64,000 nucleotides of DNA from Echiichthys vipera (taxonomy: Eukaryota > Chordata > Actinopteri > Perciformes > Trachinidae). The notes under the pieces are model-generated. The model saw only the letters and a list, made by a program, of their open reading frames with translations, was not told the origin of the DNA and made no database searches. The position numbers and the translations under genes were made by a program. Positions 22,631 to 31,900 of the stretch are shown here, one piece after another (within the stretch, counting starts at the first letter, position 1; each line of letters starts with the position of its first letter). Where the stretch lies: contig OY829646.1 in assembly GCA_963691815.1 (NCBI GenBank), forward strand, positions 4,947,152-5,011,151. Reading direction: 5' to 3'.

Positions 22631-23274
22631 AAGTGAAAGAGTTTTTTTGTTTGTCCGTCTACAAAATGAGTGCTTTAAACTACTGTAGCGCTTTTGATGG
22701 CCTGGATGAGCCAGTGAGACCTACGCCTGGGGGTAGAAAACGCCGACTGGACAAACACAACCACAAAAAAACAACAACAGAAGAAATTTCGTCACTCAGG
22801 TGTCGGGTTACAGTGGGATGCGGACACAAGGCTGCTGCGACCGGTTTCTGTCAAGCCGAGAAGCTGTCACCGCACGATTTGATGATACATTTTACAAAAT
22901 TTTATGAAAGAGCAAACAAGGTTGACCAGGACCGGTCCATACTTCACCTACCGGACATAACGCAAGTGAAAAGGCAGCGTCCGAAAGTCCAGGACGTTAA
23001 TAAACAAAAGGACCGAAATGTATCCGTGAAGTACAGCCTCTTGTGTAGCAGTCACCCGGAGAAAGTGCCCATTTGCAAGGCGACCTTTATTAAAGTGTTA
23101 GGTGAGTACAATTTGTTTCAGAATTCGCTAGTTTAATACTGTTTTGTAGGTTTCTCCCTTGCGACAAAGATCTTTTGCTGTAAACAAGCATGCTAACGTG
23201 ACATGGAAAGTACTGCTAATAATACTAGCTTAAGTTACCGATGTCATTGCTATAGAGCAGGTGAAGGAAAGCTA

Positions 23275-23278
<4 letters not shown>

Positions 23279-23323
<45 letters not shown>
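23279..23323. repeat. (TG)n microsatellite
   Basis: A pure TG array within the intron. Confidence 0.96.
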
Positions 23324-23324
<1 letters not shown>

Positions 23325-23370
23325 ACTCATAATGGCTTTGAGGTTAATAAACACTGTAGGACGTCTGTAA

Positions 23371-23374
<4 letters not shown>

Positions 23375-23431
<57 letters not shown>
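23375..23431. repeat. (GA)n microsatellite
   Basis: A pure GA array of about 57 bases within the intron. Confidence 0.96.
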
Positions 23432-23433
<2 letters not shown>

Positions 23434-24636
23434 GATGTTAAGCAAAAGAGGTTCCTGACCCCCGCTAAGGAGAAAACTGGAATGGGGGAGGGGATAATAG
23501 CAAGTTAATTGTGTGTAATTCTGTTTATTTCATACTGGCTCCTATCAATGTATATGACAATCTATATAATTTACTTTCACAGGCATCAGCAAAGACCGTG
23601 TGTCCAGGGTGGCTCAATATTACGCAGAGACTGCTGAGGCGCGCCCAGAGAGAAGAGGTGGTGCACGGCACAGTGAGGAGCAAAACAGGAGAAGGGAACT
23701 CATTGCTGAGCACATCCAGTCTTTTTCCTGCAGGGCCAGCCATTATGGGCGGAGAGGAGCACCAGGCCGCAAGTATCTCCCCAGTGACCTGAATGTGCAC
23801 AAGATGCATGAGCTCTTTGAGGCTCGGAACCATGCTCAGACCAGCTACTCCCTCTATTACTCAGTTTTCTCCAAAGATTTCAATCTTGGCTTCGGTCACC
23901 CAGCTACAGATGCATGCTCTGATTGTGCCAAATTCAAGATCAGGATTACAGATCCAAACCTTACGTCGACAGAGAAGAGGATGGAATCTGCATCATTCAT
24001 GTTGCATCGTCGGAGAGCTCGAGTGTTTTATGACCTGTTAGGCAGGGTCGCTGAAGGTCATGTGACCCTCTGCTTCGATATGATGATGAAAACATGGTCC
24101 TTCCAAAAACCCCAATAGGACAGGCCTACTATTCACGGCAGATGTATCTTTACCTGTTTGGTGTTGTTGTGCACCATGGAGAGAACAGTCAACAGACAAC
24201 AGATGATGTTCATCTCTAGGTGTGGCAGGAAAATGAGGGTAGCAAGGACAGCAATATGATTGCATCTGCACTGAGTGACTGCCTCAAGGTTCGACTTCAG
24301 GACAAAGTCAGCAGATCCAGGGGGCTTCGGCTGTTCAGCGACTCTTGTTTTGGGCAAAACAAGAACATGAACATGGTGTCCATGCTCATGGAACTTCGAC
24401 AGTCTTTTCCAAACCTTGCCATAGAGCACACCTTTCCAGTAAGGGGCCACAGCTATCTCCCAGCAGACCGAGTCTTTGGCAGAATTGAGCAGAAGATCAG
24501 GAAAATGGACACAATTCTGCTACCACAGGAATACCATGCCATCCTGCAGCAGTTTGGCCACATCCACGTGTATGCCACAGATTGGGAGGCGTTTGATTAT
24601 AAGTCAGCAGCAGGTTGTGTTAAGGCTCAGAGGAGA

Positions 24637-24669
24637 TTTAAAATCAGTGAGATTTAAAATCAGTGAAGC
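24637..24669 (+). repeat. 16-bp tandem duplication that breaks the frame
   Basis: AGATTTAAAATCAGTG occurs twice in direct succession. Removing one copy would keep the upstream frame (QRRFKISE) continuous with the downstream frame (ARMLDLSTN). This marks a late, inactivating replication slip. Confidence 0.85.
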
Positions 24670-24996
24670 ACGCATGCTTGACTTGAGTACAAACAAGGTT
24701 GGTTTCAAGGCGGCTTACAGTGGGGAGTATTGTTTCTATGGTGTATTAAAGCGGGGCAAGCGGTGGGCTGACCTGAAACCTGAGTTACTTCCAAAGCAGA
24801 CCTCTGTGAAGGGCGCAAAGAAGCGCGATGTGCTGGCACTATTGGGAGCCATAGGTGTGTCTGATGTTGTGAGGGCTTTCTATGAAGGTGCACTGTGTCA
24901 GGTGACTGACGATGCAGGCCAGAGTGATGAAGACTAAGAGTGATCCATGCTAAAGTGATGAAGATCTCTCTCACGCACACACACTCTCTCACACTA

Positions 24997-25611
24997 GCCC
25001 CATTCACACCGATTCCCACTCCGTGTGAATCTCTCGGAGGTGGCGAGGGGTGAAATTTCGCTCAGGCCTCACGCCTCTGGAGGTACTATCAGGGCAGTAT
25101 TATTGGTGAACTGAACCAGTAGCCCCATTCACACAGGAGAAGACGCGTAAACGCCACAGCAGCAGTTTGACAATTCTCCGCCAATGGTGATTCACACAGA
25201 GCGAAGCATCTCCGCCTTAAAGATGAGCTGCCGTGGACGGACGGAGACTTTAGTTAACTTTCCCCTAGAAAACAGCCTCCGTCCCCGTGAGTGAGGGAGT
25301 CAGATTGATGGGGGGAAACCAGGGAAACACCTTGAAGACACACCGACAGCATCATCATGACGTGTACCATCACGCCCTCTTTAGGAGCCCCAGCACTGGC
25401 TTTCTGTGTGAATCCACGGCGGTTCGTCTTTAAGGCGGAGATGCTTCGCTCTGTGTGAATCACCATCGGCGGAGAATTGTCGAACCGTTGCTGCAGCGTT
25501 TATGCGTCTTCTCCTGTGTGAATGGGCCTCGCAACCTTTGAGAGATTCACACTGAGACCGAGGTGGGAATGTAGTACTAAAGCCACATCCAAATGACAGT
25601 GTGAATGGGGC
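24997..25611. mobile_element. Foldback MITE nested downstream of the transposase-like gene
   Basis: Outer inverted ends GCCCCATTCACAC (24997) and GTGTGAATGGGGC (ending 25611), flanked by TA on both sides. Inner inverted arms carry GAGAAGACGCGTAAACGC (about 25138) against GCGTTTATGCGTCTTCTC (about 25496), and further words such as GCGAAGCATCTCCGCC against GGCGGAGATGCTTCGC. Non-coding, about 615 bp, almost a complete hairpin. GCCCC/GGGGC ends with a short TA or CTA target would suit PIF/Harbinger or mariner-type mobilisation; unresolved. Confidence 0.82.
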
Positions 25612-25628
25612 TATTCTCTCTCTCTCTG

Positions 25629-25654
25629 TCCTCTCTCACACACACACACACACA
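25629..25654. repeat. Short (CA)n
   Basis: CA repeat following a (CT)n stretch. Confidence 0.85.
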
Positions 25655-25671
25655 CCCTATGTGATTAGTTT

Positions 25672-26090
25672 TATGTATAGTGGACAATGGTCCTACTGTT
25701 TTACCATCGACACTTTACTTAATGCCAATGTAGTACTTAATAACTTGCCTATTGAATATTGTTATCATTATTGAATATTTTTAAGCATTTGTTTTTTTTC
25801 ATCAGAATCAGAATCAGGTTTATTGCCAGACAATTTTCATTGCAAGGAATTTGACTTGATTTGACAGTGCCTACATAAATATAAACATGAACACAAGCAA
25901 ACTAAACATATGGCATTGAATTATATACATGAAATATAAGTTCATGCATATGTAGCGGACAAAATGGTCCTACTGTTTACAGGTTTGACACTTAACTTAA
26001 AAAAAAAAGACTGAATGTATTAAATTGCCTATTGAATATTGTCATCAATACTATTGTACTTTTTACAGGTTCGACACTGAATGACTATTT
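25672..26090 (+). repeat. Direct duplication flanking a LINE tail
   Basis: GGACAATGGTCCTACTGTTT...TTGCCTATTGAATATTGT at about 25681-25765 recurs at about 25958-26043, and part of it (TTTTTACAGGTTCGACACT) appears again near 26058. These direct repeats bracket the LINE tail at 25802-25935 within the transposon 3' region. Confidence 0.65.
25802..25935 (-). mobile_element. LINE 3' end fragment (AATCAG tail)
   Basis: ATCAGAATCAGAATCAGGTT followed by TATTGCCAGACAATTTTCATTGCAAGGAATTTG is a typical 3' end of a fish CR1-group LINE in reverse orientation. Only the tail and a short 3' UTR are present. Confidence 0.65.
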
Positions 26091-26329
26091 GCCTAAATGT
26101 GTTACTAAATCATTTGAAGTATTGTTAACATTGTTGTACTTTTATTTGATTAGTGGAATTTGTATGTGTATTATACAAATACCACTAAATGTGAAATTGA
26201 AAAATGTGAAATTGAAAATATATATATATTTTTTTTGGCTGTTATTTATTTATTTTATGCATTTGCATTTATTTGATTTATATTCATGTATAGTCCCTGA
26301 TATCATATATTCTCTTGTGCTTTTTAAAA

Positions 26330-26596
26330 AAGTCACAAAAAAATGGATTTACAGTGTTTTGAAAAAAAAGAATGGATTTATAGCATTTTGAAAAAAAATA
26401 AAATAAACATTGGATTTATTATCAACAATATTGGTGTTTGATTTAACAATTATTGTTCAAAATGTTCAGACTGAGCCAATAAACCATTTTGACAAGATAA
26501 ATTGAATATTAACCAAATGTGTGGGTCTAGGTAAAAAATTTAATTTTCCTGAAAACTATTAAAATGGATTTATAGCGTTTTGGAAAAGAGCTCCTC
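26330..26596 (+). repeat. Right subterminal repeats and TIR of the 4.2-kb transposon
   Basis: ATGGATTTATAGCGTTTTG-type units occur three times: about 26343 (ATGGATTTACAGTGTTTTG), about 26371 (ATGGATTTATAGCATTTTG) and about 26564 (ATGGATTTATAGCGTTTTG). The last one is the TIR itself. Subterminal reiteration of the TIR core is common for transposase-binding sites in several DNA transposon superfamilies. Confidence 0.7.
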
Positions 26597-26600
26597 ATAT

Positions 26601-26937
26601 ATTCATTCATTCATCTTCAACCACTTATCCCGGGATCGGGGTCACGGGGGGCTGGAGCCGATCCCAGCTGACATTGGGCGTGAGGCGGGGTACACCCTGG
26701 ACAGGACGCCAGTCTATCGCAGGGCACATAAAGACGAACAGAGACAGACCATTCACACCTAAGGGCAATTCTTAAAGTAATCAATTAACCTAACACGTAC
26801 CGGAGTACCCGGAGAAAACCCACGCTGACACAGGGAGAACATGCAAACTCCACACAGAAAGGCCCAGGCCGGGATGCCAAGCTGGAACCTTCTCGCTGTG
26901 AGGCGACAGTGCTAACCATTACACCACCGTGTAGCCC
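26601..26937 (-). mobile_element. tRNA-derived SINE, near full length
   Basis: Read on the minus strand, the head has GGTGGTGTAATGGTTAGCAC (A-box-like) and GAAGGTTCCAGC (weak B-box-like). The body is the same as 6391-6598, and the tail is GGATAAGTGGTTGAAGATGA followed by ATGAATGAAT. The tail closely resembles the 3' end of the LINE at 62790-62820 (GGATAAGCGGATGAAGATGA). It sits immediately outside the right TIR of the 4.2-kb transposon. Non-coding; it would be transcribed by Pol III. Confidence 0.85.
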
Positions 26938-27019
26938 TATATACATATATGCTGTTTTAAAAATTTCTGTTTTTACAAATATATGTTATCTGTATAATAA
27001 TGTTAAATATGTTGTTTGT

Positions 27020-27085
27020 ATAGCTGGAGTTGACATGAAAACAATTTCCCCCTGGGATTATTAAAGTATTTCTGATTCTGATTTT
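27020..27085 (+). mobile_element. LINE 3' end fragment (TTCTGA tail)
   Basis: TTTCCCCCTGGGATTATTAAAGTATTTCTGATTCTGAT is a characteristic LINE 3' terminus of the CR1/Rex type. No coding part is attached. Confidence 0.55.
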
Positions 27086-27683
27086 GATCAAGGACATGGT
27101 CAAACCTTATATCCCAGCCCGTCCCCTATGCTCTGCTACTGCCAAATGGCTTGCTACTTCCTCACTAGTGTGAGAGTTCAGTATGTTGCAGGAAGCATAA
27201 CTTTATTTAATCTGAAATATTTTTGATAAAACATTGGTTCCTGTTGGCACATTTCGGAATTGTTCCATGTTGAGCTACATTCCACACAGCTTTCATAGTC
27301 TAACGTTCCTTTTGGCAGAAGCTGTGTGTAGTTGTGCTGCAAATGGATCCTAATAACTCCGGATAAACTGCACATTCGGACCACCGGGTCTGCAGTTTGA
27401 CCAGGACACCACTGCCAGAAAACGAGCAGAAGACATCCTACTAAAGAGCATTCTCCTAAAGATGCTGTTCCAAGAGGGGAGAAGGCTAATGCTATTAGCT
27501 AAAGTGTTGACCTTCATCAGTAGCTACACACCAAAGCATTGCAGGAGAACGGAAACTTCTCCATCTTTCCATAATGTTGTCAGATACTAACAATAATAAG
27601 ATGAGCTGGTGAGTGGCACAAACAACCTCTTTTAGTGGACATACTGTATATTGACGGTGCGTAACAGCCTTGTTCAGTCAGAC
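27086..27683. other. Unassigned intergenic
   Basis: No recognisable gene or shared repeat. Confidence 0.35.
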
Positions 27684-27685
27684 TA

Positions 27686-28675
27686 CAGCGCCTATAGAAA
27701 GTCATGATACATTTAAAAAAAAACATCATAAATTCCCATCAAATTCTCATCAAACCTTGCCCACCATCAGCCCAAGCAGATGTCTAATCAGCCAGAGTAA
27801 CTGAAAACACCTGTGTGGTTGTTCAGGGCTTTAATGGCAGAGGTTGGTCGATCTATGCATGTGACAACAATTTCACAAGTTCTACATGTATAGCAGGGTG
27901 GCAAGAAAAAAGCCTCTTCTGAAAAAATATCACACTGAGTCTCATAAAAAAAAACATATTGAAGATTCTAATGCCATGTGGCAAAAGGTTATATGGTCAG
28001 ACCAAAATATGACTTTTTGGGCTGAACTCCAAAAGCTATGTTTGGCAGAAACCAAACACAGCACACCACCCAAAACACACCATCCCTACAGTGAAGCGTG
28101 GTGGTGGCAGCATTATGTTTGTTTGTTTGTTTGCTTGTTTCCCTTCAGCAGGGACTGAGCAGTTGGTCAGGATTGAAGGGAAAGTGGATGCTGCCATGTC
28201 GACCAAAATTATTGTGGAAAACCTGCAGCCCTCTGTTAGACACTTGAAAATGGGCAGGTAGTTCACCTTCCAGCATGACAACGACCCAAAACACACCGCC
28301 ATAAAAAACAACGCAGTGGCTAAAGGACAGGAAGGTGAATATCCTAGAGTGGCCTAATCAGAGCCCTGACCTGAATCATACAGTAGATCTGTGGATGGAC
28401 TTGAAGAGTGCAGTCCATCACCACTCACAACAGAATTTGACTGAACCCCAACAGTTCTGCAGGACTATCAGGACTGGTGTAATTAAAGCAAAAGGTGCCT
28501 TCAGAAAGTATTAATTCTGGGGACTTATCACTTTTCCAACCCTGATATTCTAGTTTTTCATTTTTTATTCATTTTCAGAAATTTTGAAAAAAGAATTTCA
28601 CTTGCAACATGTGAGGCTGATATATAAATTTACATGACTATTTCAAAATGGTAAAATTACTTTCTATAAGCACTG
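27686..28675 (+). mobile_element. Tc1-like transposon, degraded and internally deleted
   Basis: TIRs CAGCGCCTATAGAAAGT at the left and the inverted form of ACTTTCTATAAGCACTG at the right, both flanked by TA (27684-27685 and 28676-28677). At 990 bp it is shorter than an autonomous Tc1. The plus strand keeps transposase traces in several frames: a WQKVIWSDQ...MTFW stretch near 27980, CCAGCATGACAACGACCC (encoding QHDNDP) near 28272, and CAGAGCCCTGACCTGAAT (QSPDLN) near 28359. It is of a different family from the DD38E copy at 3340-4912. Confidence 0.88.
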
Positions 28676-29282
28676 TACATCCGCTCGCCAAGGTTGAAAA
28701 GTACAGAAATTCCCTTTTTGCCTCATTTATTTTAGGAATAATGTAGTTAGCAAAATTCTGTTAAAAATATTGTGTTGACACCTAATTTCATTTAAAATTT
28801 ATAGATATTGAAACTTTTGGTGATAAGTAATCCTTATGGCCTCATTAATCTTAAATACTGATACTAAAAAAAACAATAATCTGCTGCTGGGAATTTCCTC
28901 TGGTTAAAATCCTCCATAATTGAATGTTTGTGTTATAAGCCTGTGAATGTTCTTATTTGTCTAGGTCATCGTTATCCCCAAAGCAATTTCAGTCAAAAGT
29001 TACTGGACTTGGTTATTTGTCTAGGAAGACGTTTCACCTCTCATCCAAGAGGCTTCCTCAGTCAACCTGGGGTCCGTTTCACAAAGCAGGTTCAACAAAC
29101 TCTGGGTCTAACCCTGAACTCTGAGTTGATCTACTCTGAGATAGGAAACTCTGAGTTTTCGGTTCCAGAACAGCAGATTTACGTTAGGTTGATCAACTCA
29201 GAGTAGTTTGACCTGGAGTTAAGCGCGTGCACCACAAGTAAAAAAAGACAGCATCAATGGAGCCCTGATTCGAAGAGTCACC

Positions 29283-29586
29283 ATGGCAACGGGGAAGCGG
29301 AGGGCTACGCTACAACTGGAATTGGAAATATTAATGCGCTCATACGGTGAGTTTGAGCAGGTTTACACCGCTGCTGCAGCAAAAGAGAGGGACACGGTGC
29401 GGGAGAACATTGCTGCTCGGGTCAGTGCATAAGTTTAAATGTAGTCCTGTTGTAATCACAGTAATATCACAGGGGAAACTGCTTGAGTGGGAGCCTATTA
29501 ATTTATTTCATTTAAGTGCAACCCTGCGGGGGAGAAGCGCACTTGGCAGCAGCTTAAGATGAAACATAAAAACATTGTTCAAACAG
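29283..29586 (+). pseudogene. Harbinger Myb/SANT-like protein, partial
   Basis: Exon 1 from the ATG at 29283 gives MATGKRRATLQLELEILMRS and ends at CTGCTCGG|GTCAGT (29420). The intron is 29421-29516. Exon 2 (29517-29586, after TTTAAG and before GTAAAA) gives CNPAGEKRTWQQLKMKHKN then IVQT. The KRTWQQLKMK motif is typical of the trihelix Myb/SANT-like accessory protein of Harbinger elements, which binds the transposon and aids nuclear import of the transposase. The remainder of the gene is not found. Confidence 0.75.
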
Positions 29587-29639
29587 GTAAAACATCGGCC
29601 AAATCTCATGGTGACGCCTCATTTTGATCATGTTTTACA

Positions 29640-30416
29640 TGGTAAAGTAAATATTACCGTAAGTGGCTGTTTTTTATTCAACATATAAATGTTGTATAAA
29701 AAACTCCCATTTGCAAAAAAACGCAGCGCAACACACAATATCTGCTGTGATATGAGAGCATTAGTGGTTGTTAATGTTGGAAATGTAAGGAGGGATGAGA
29801 TGGACTGTGACATGAAAGGGTGTTGTGCGTATTCAGCCCCCTCGCATTATAGGTGATATTCTGGATCAGAAGGCTATATAGGAGTAGTTTATATACCGGT
29901 AACCCAACTAAAAGCACACACTTTTGAACCTATGAATTGCAAGAAAAGCTGGGATTATATTTAGGAAACACTAAGTCAAATACATTCAACTTGCTCAAAA
30001 GATCCATTTCATTCATTTTGTAATTTTGGCTGCAGTATATTAAGGACGTCTGATAATCATCTCCCGACGAATATTTAATTCTCTGTGCAGTAATGCTGCA
30101 CCTTCATCCACGGGATCGTTATCAAAAGGACATGCCATGGTAGTGAAATAGTCACCACCTAATATAACTTCTAATTTAGGCCTACTGAATGATTTTTATA
30201 CGTTGTATACAAAAACTCCCGTTTGCAAAAAAACGCAGCGCAACACAGAATATCTGCTGTGATATAAAAACGGTACCGCTCAAAAAGAGAATTGCCTGGA
30301 AATGCAAGAACATCTATAATCAATAGTTTGATAATCATCTCCCGACGAATATTTAATTCTCTGCGCACTAATTCTGCACCTTCATCCACGGGATCGTTAT
30401 CAAAAGGACACGCCAT
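29640..30416 (-). pseudogene. Harbinger transposase N-terminal remnant, with duplicated first exon
   Basis: The minus strand from 30416 reads MACPFDNDPVDEGAELVRRE, then LAFPGNSLFERYRFYITADI. A second copy of the start (MACPFDNDPVDEGAALLHRE) lies at about 30137. Further on, 29755-29690 reads ADILCVALRFFANGSFLY-like sequence. These are N-terminal features of PIF/Harbinger nucleases. The DDE catalytic part is gone. Confidence 0.75.
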
Positions 30417-30453
30417 GGTAGTGAAATAGTCGCCACCTAATATAACTTCTAAT
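30051..30453 (-). repeat. 125-bp duplication, offset 278 bp
   Basis: 30051-30175 and 30329-30453 are near identical (TGATAATCATCTCCCGACG to TATAACTTCTAAT). The separate pair 29690-29755 and 30196-30262 (GCAAAAAAACGCAGCGCAAC) shows another duplication of the same gene region. Confidence 0.85.
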
Positions 30454-31110
30454 GTCTGATTTCTGCAATGATTTTCTGAAAAAACAGACAGAACTATACT
30501 ACGTCAAAACTCGCCCGCTGACTGAATGAATGAGGAAATCAAACACCGTGTGTGGCTGAAAGAGGGCGGTTTTCTGACACTAACCTGGTCCCGACCAGGT
30601 TAGTTTCAGAGAGCATGTTACCATGGTAACTGACCGAGAGGTTAAGTTACCTCTCTTTGTGAAACAGGCTAGAGTTACCCCTCTGTCTCTGGTTTGAGTT
30701 ACCTCCCTTTGTGAAACGGAAAACTCAGAGTTTCCCTCATTTCAGGGTTAACAGACTCAGAGTTTTCACTAAACCTGCTTTGTGAAACAGGCCCCTGGTC
30801 AGATGCTTACATGAACTGAGGAAGCGCCTCAGACAGTCTTCATAGACAAATATCCAAAAATAAGTCCAGTTGCTTTTTACCTAAATTGCTTTGGGGATAA
30901 TGTCTGTGTTATTTCCTAAATATGATGAAAGTTTGTTAAAAAATATACTTCTGATATGAGAGAATTTTACTTATTGCATTATTGTCCTGTTGACAGAAGA
31001 GCATTACTGTCTTATTTGTAGATAATGACGCAGGCATCCTTATTCCTTGTGAGTCACTTATTTTTCGACATTTTTGACACTGAAAAAACACACCTCTTGT
31101 ATGAAGGGAT

Positions 31111-31190
31111 TTTAACTAATTAGAATAGAATAGAATAGAATAGCCTTTATTGTCATTGCATTTGCAAAATGTGCTACTCCCCCTTGGTAC
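31111..31190 (-). mobile_element. LINE/SINE 3' tail (GAATA)n
   Basis: (GAATA)4 followed by GCCTTTATTGTCATTGCATT is a common fish retroposon 3' end in reverse orientation. No body can be assigned. Confidence 0.5.
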
Positions 31191-31617
31191 ATTTTTAGCA
31201 AAAATAATATATAATAAAACAATAAGCAAAGTATAATATAAGCAATAAACACACAATATAGTATAAACAATATAATAATGTGAACACAATATAATAATGT
31301 GAACTAATTGCCTTAATGCCTGAGATCCTTACTGTCCTATTTCTCTATTGCCTTATTTCTACATAGTGACACTTTCTAGTGGAAGCAAATGTCGAGGTAA
31401 ATAAAAACATGAATAATTCAGATAACATAGAACATTATTTAAACAAACAGACTTTGATTGAAAACAGGATAACTGATCTCACCACTATGGCATAATTGTT
31501 GACACTGTTGTCATGTAAGTGCAAAAAAACAAACAAACCGTGTTTGAGATGGACATTTATCCATTTATTTGCAGGGCATGATTTAAATGAGGAGAGGTGT
31601 TTCACCGTGCTGTATTT

Positions 31618-31900
31618 GCGTTGAAAGGAGCCAGTTGAGGTGGTTCGGGCATCTAGTAAGGATGCCCCCTGGGCGCCTCCCTAGGGAGGTGTTCCAGGCA
31701 CATCCAGCTTGGAGGAGGCCTCGGGGAAGACCCAGGACTAGGTGGAGAGATTATATCTCCACACTGACCTGGGAACGCCTAGGGATCCCCCAGTTAGAGC
31801 TGGTTAATGTGGCCCGGGAAAGGGAAGTTTGGGGTCCCCTGCTAAAGCTGCTGCCCCCGCGACCCGACCCCGGATAAGTGGATGAAGATGAGATGAGATA
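31618..31900 (+). mobile_element. GATGA-tailed APE LINE, 3' fragment
   Basis: A 5'-truncated copy of the LINE at 59421-62823, nearly identical to 62534-62820. It encodes the last roughly 88 residues (SQLRWFGHLVRMPPGRLPRE, GRPRTRWRDYIS) and ends GGATAAGTGGATGAAGATGA followed by GATGAGAT. The similarity indicates recent activity of the family. Confidence 0.92.

Larger units (their letters stand above)
23102..23582 (+). other. Intron 1 of the transposase-like gene, with two microsatellites
   Basis: A 481-bp GT-AG intron. The donor TTAG|GTGAGTACA and acceptor TTACTTTCACAG|GC join two frames in phase 1. It contains a (TG)n array at 23279-23323 and a (GA)n array at 23375-23431. The reading frame is open up to the donor and continues exactly after the acceptor, so the intron call is firm. 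Confidence 0.8.
22666..24937 (+). pseudogene. Transposase-like gene (DUF7869-type as recalled), two exons, three lesions
   Basis: Exon 1 (22666-23101) starts at an ATG giving MSALNYCSAFDG. Exon 2 (23583-24937) joins in phase at ...KVL-G-ISKDRVSR. The joined product would be roughly 600 aa. The second half shows an ordered set of motifs: HIQSFSCRASHY, DACSDC, LCFDMM, YYSRQMYLYLFGVV, LFSDSCFGQNKN and GHSYLPADRVFG.IE. The Asp in CFDMM, the Asp in FSDS and an acidic residue near FGRIE are candidate DDE-type catalytic residues (inference). Lesions: a one-base frameshift near 24090, an in-frame TAG near 24218 where a Tyr codon is expected before VWQENEG, and a 16-base tandem duplication near 24637-24669 shifting the frame. 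The family resemblance is from memory. Its location between matching TIRs supports a mobilisation role. Confidence 0.72.
22363..26596 (+). mobile_element. 4.2-kb DNA transposon with intron-containing transposase-like gene
   Basis: The ends are inverted repeats: GAAGAGCTCTTTT-A-CAAAACG at 22363 and, read inward from 26596, GAGGAGCTCTTTT-C-CAAAACG, about 27 matches in 33. Both sides are flanked by ATATAT (22357-22362 and 26597-26602). The exact target duplication is ambiguous because the target is a TATATA run at the R4-type LINE tail. Inside is one plus-strand gene (22666-24937), then a 1.6-kb non-coding 3' region holding a foldback element, a LINE tail and subterminal repeats. The superfamily is not assigned. 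Confidence 0.78.
29070..30794. mobile_element. PIF/Harbinger transposon, deleted
   Basis: TIRs GGGTCCGTTTCACAAAGCAG at the left and inverted GGGCCTGTTTCACAAAGCAG at the right, with CTG at both flanks (29067-29069 and 30795-30797) as a 3-bp target duplication. It has two divergent gene remnants, as expected for the superfamily: a Myb/SANT-like DNA-binding protein on the plus strand and the N-terminal part of the nuclease-type transposase on the minus strand. The catalytic DDE region is missing, so the copy is non-autonomous. A 125-bp block is duplicated internally. Confidence 0.88.
28965..30906. mobile_element. Foldback element carrying a nested Harbinger
   Basis: The left arm (TTATCCCCAAAGCAATTT, then ACTGGACTTGGTTATTTGTCT and AAGAGGCTTCCTCAGT, to 29066) is inverted relative to the right arm (30798-30906: GAACTGAGGAAGCGCCTC, GACAAATATCCAAAAATAAG, AAATTGCTTTGGGGATAA). 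Everything between the arms is the Harbinger element. Non-coding arms. The words match a repeat I recall as abundant in fish. Confidence 0.75.
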
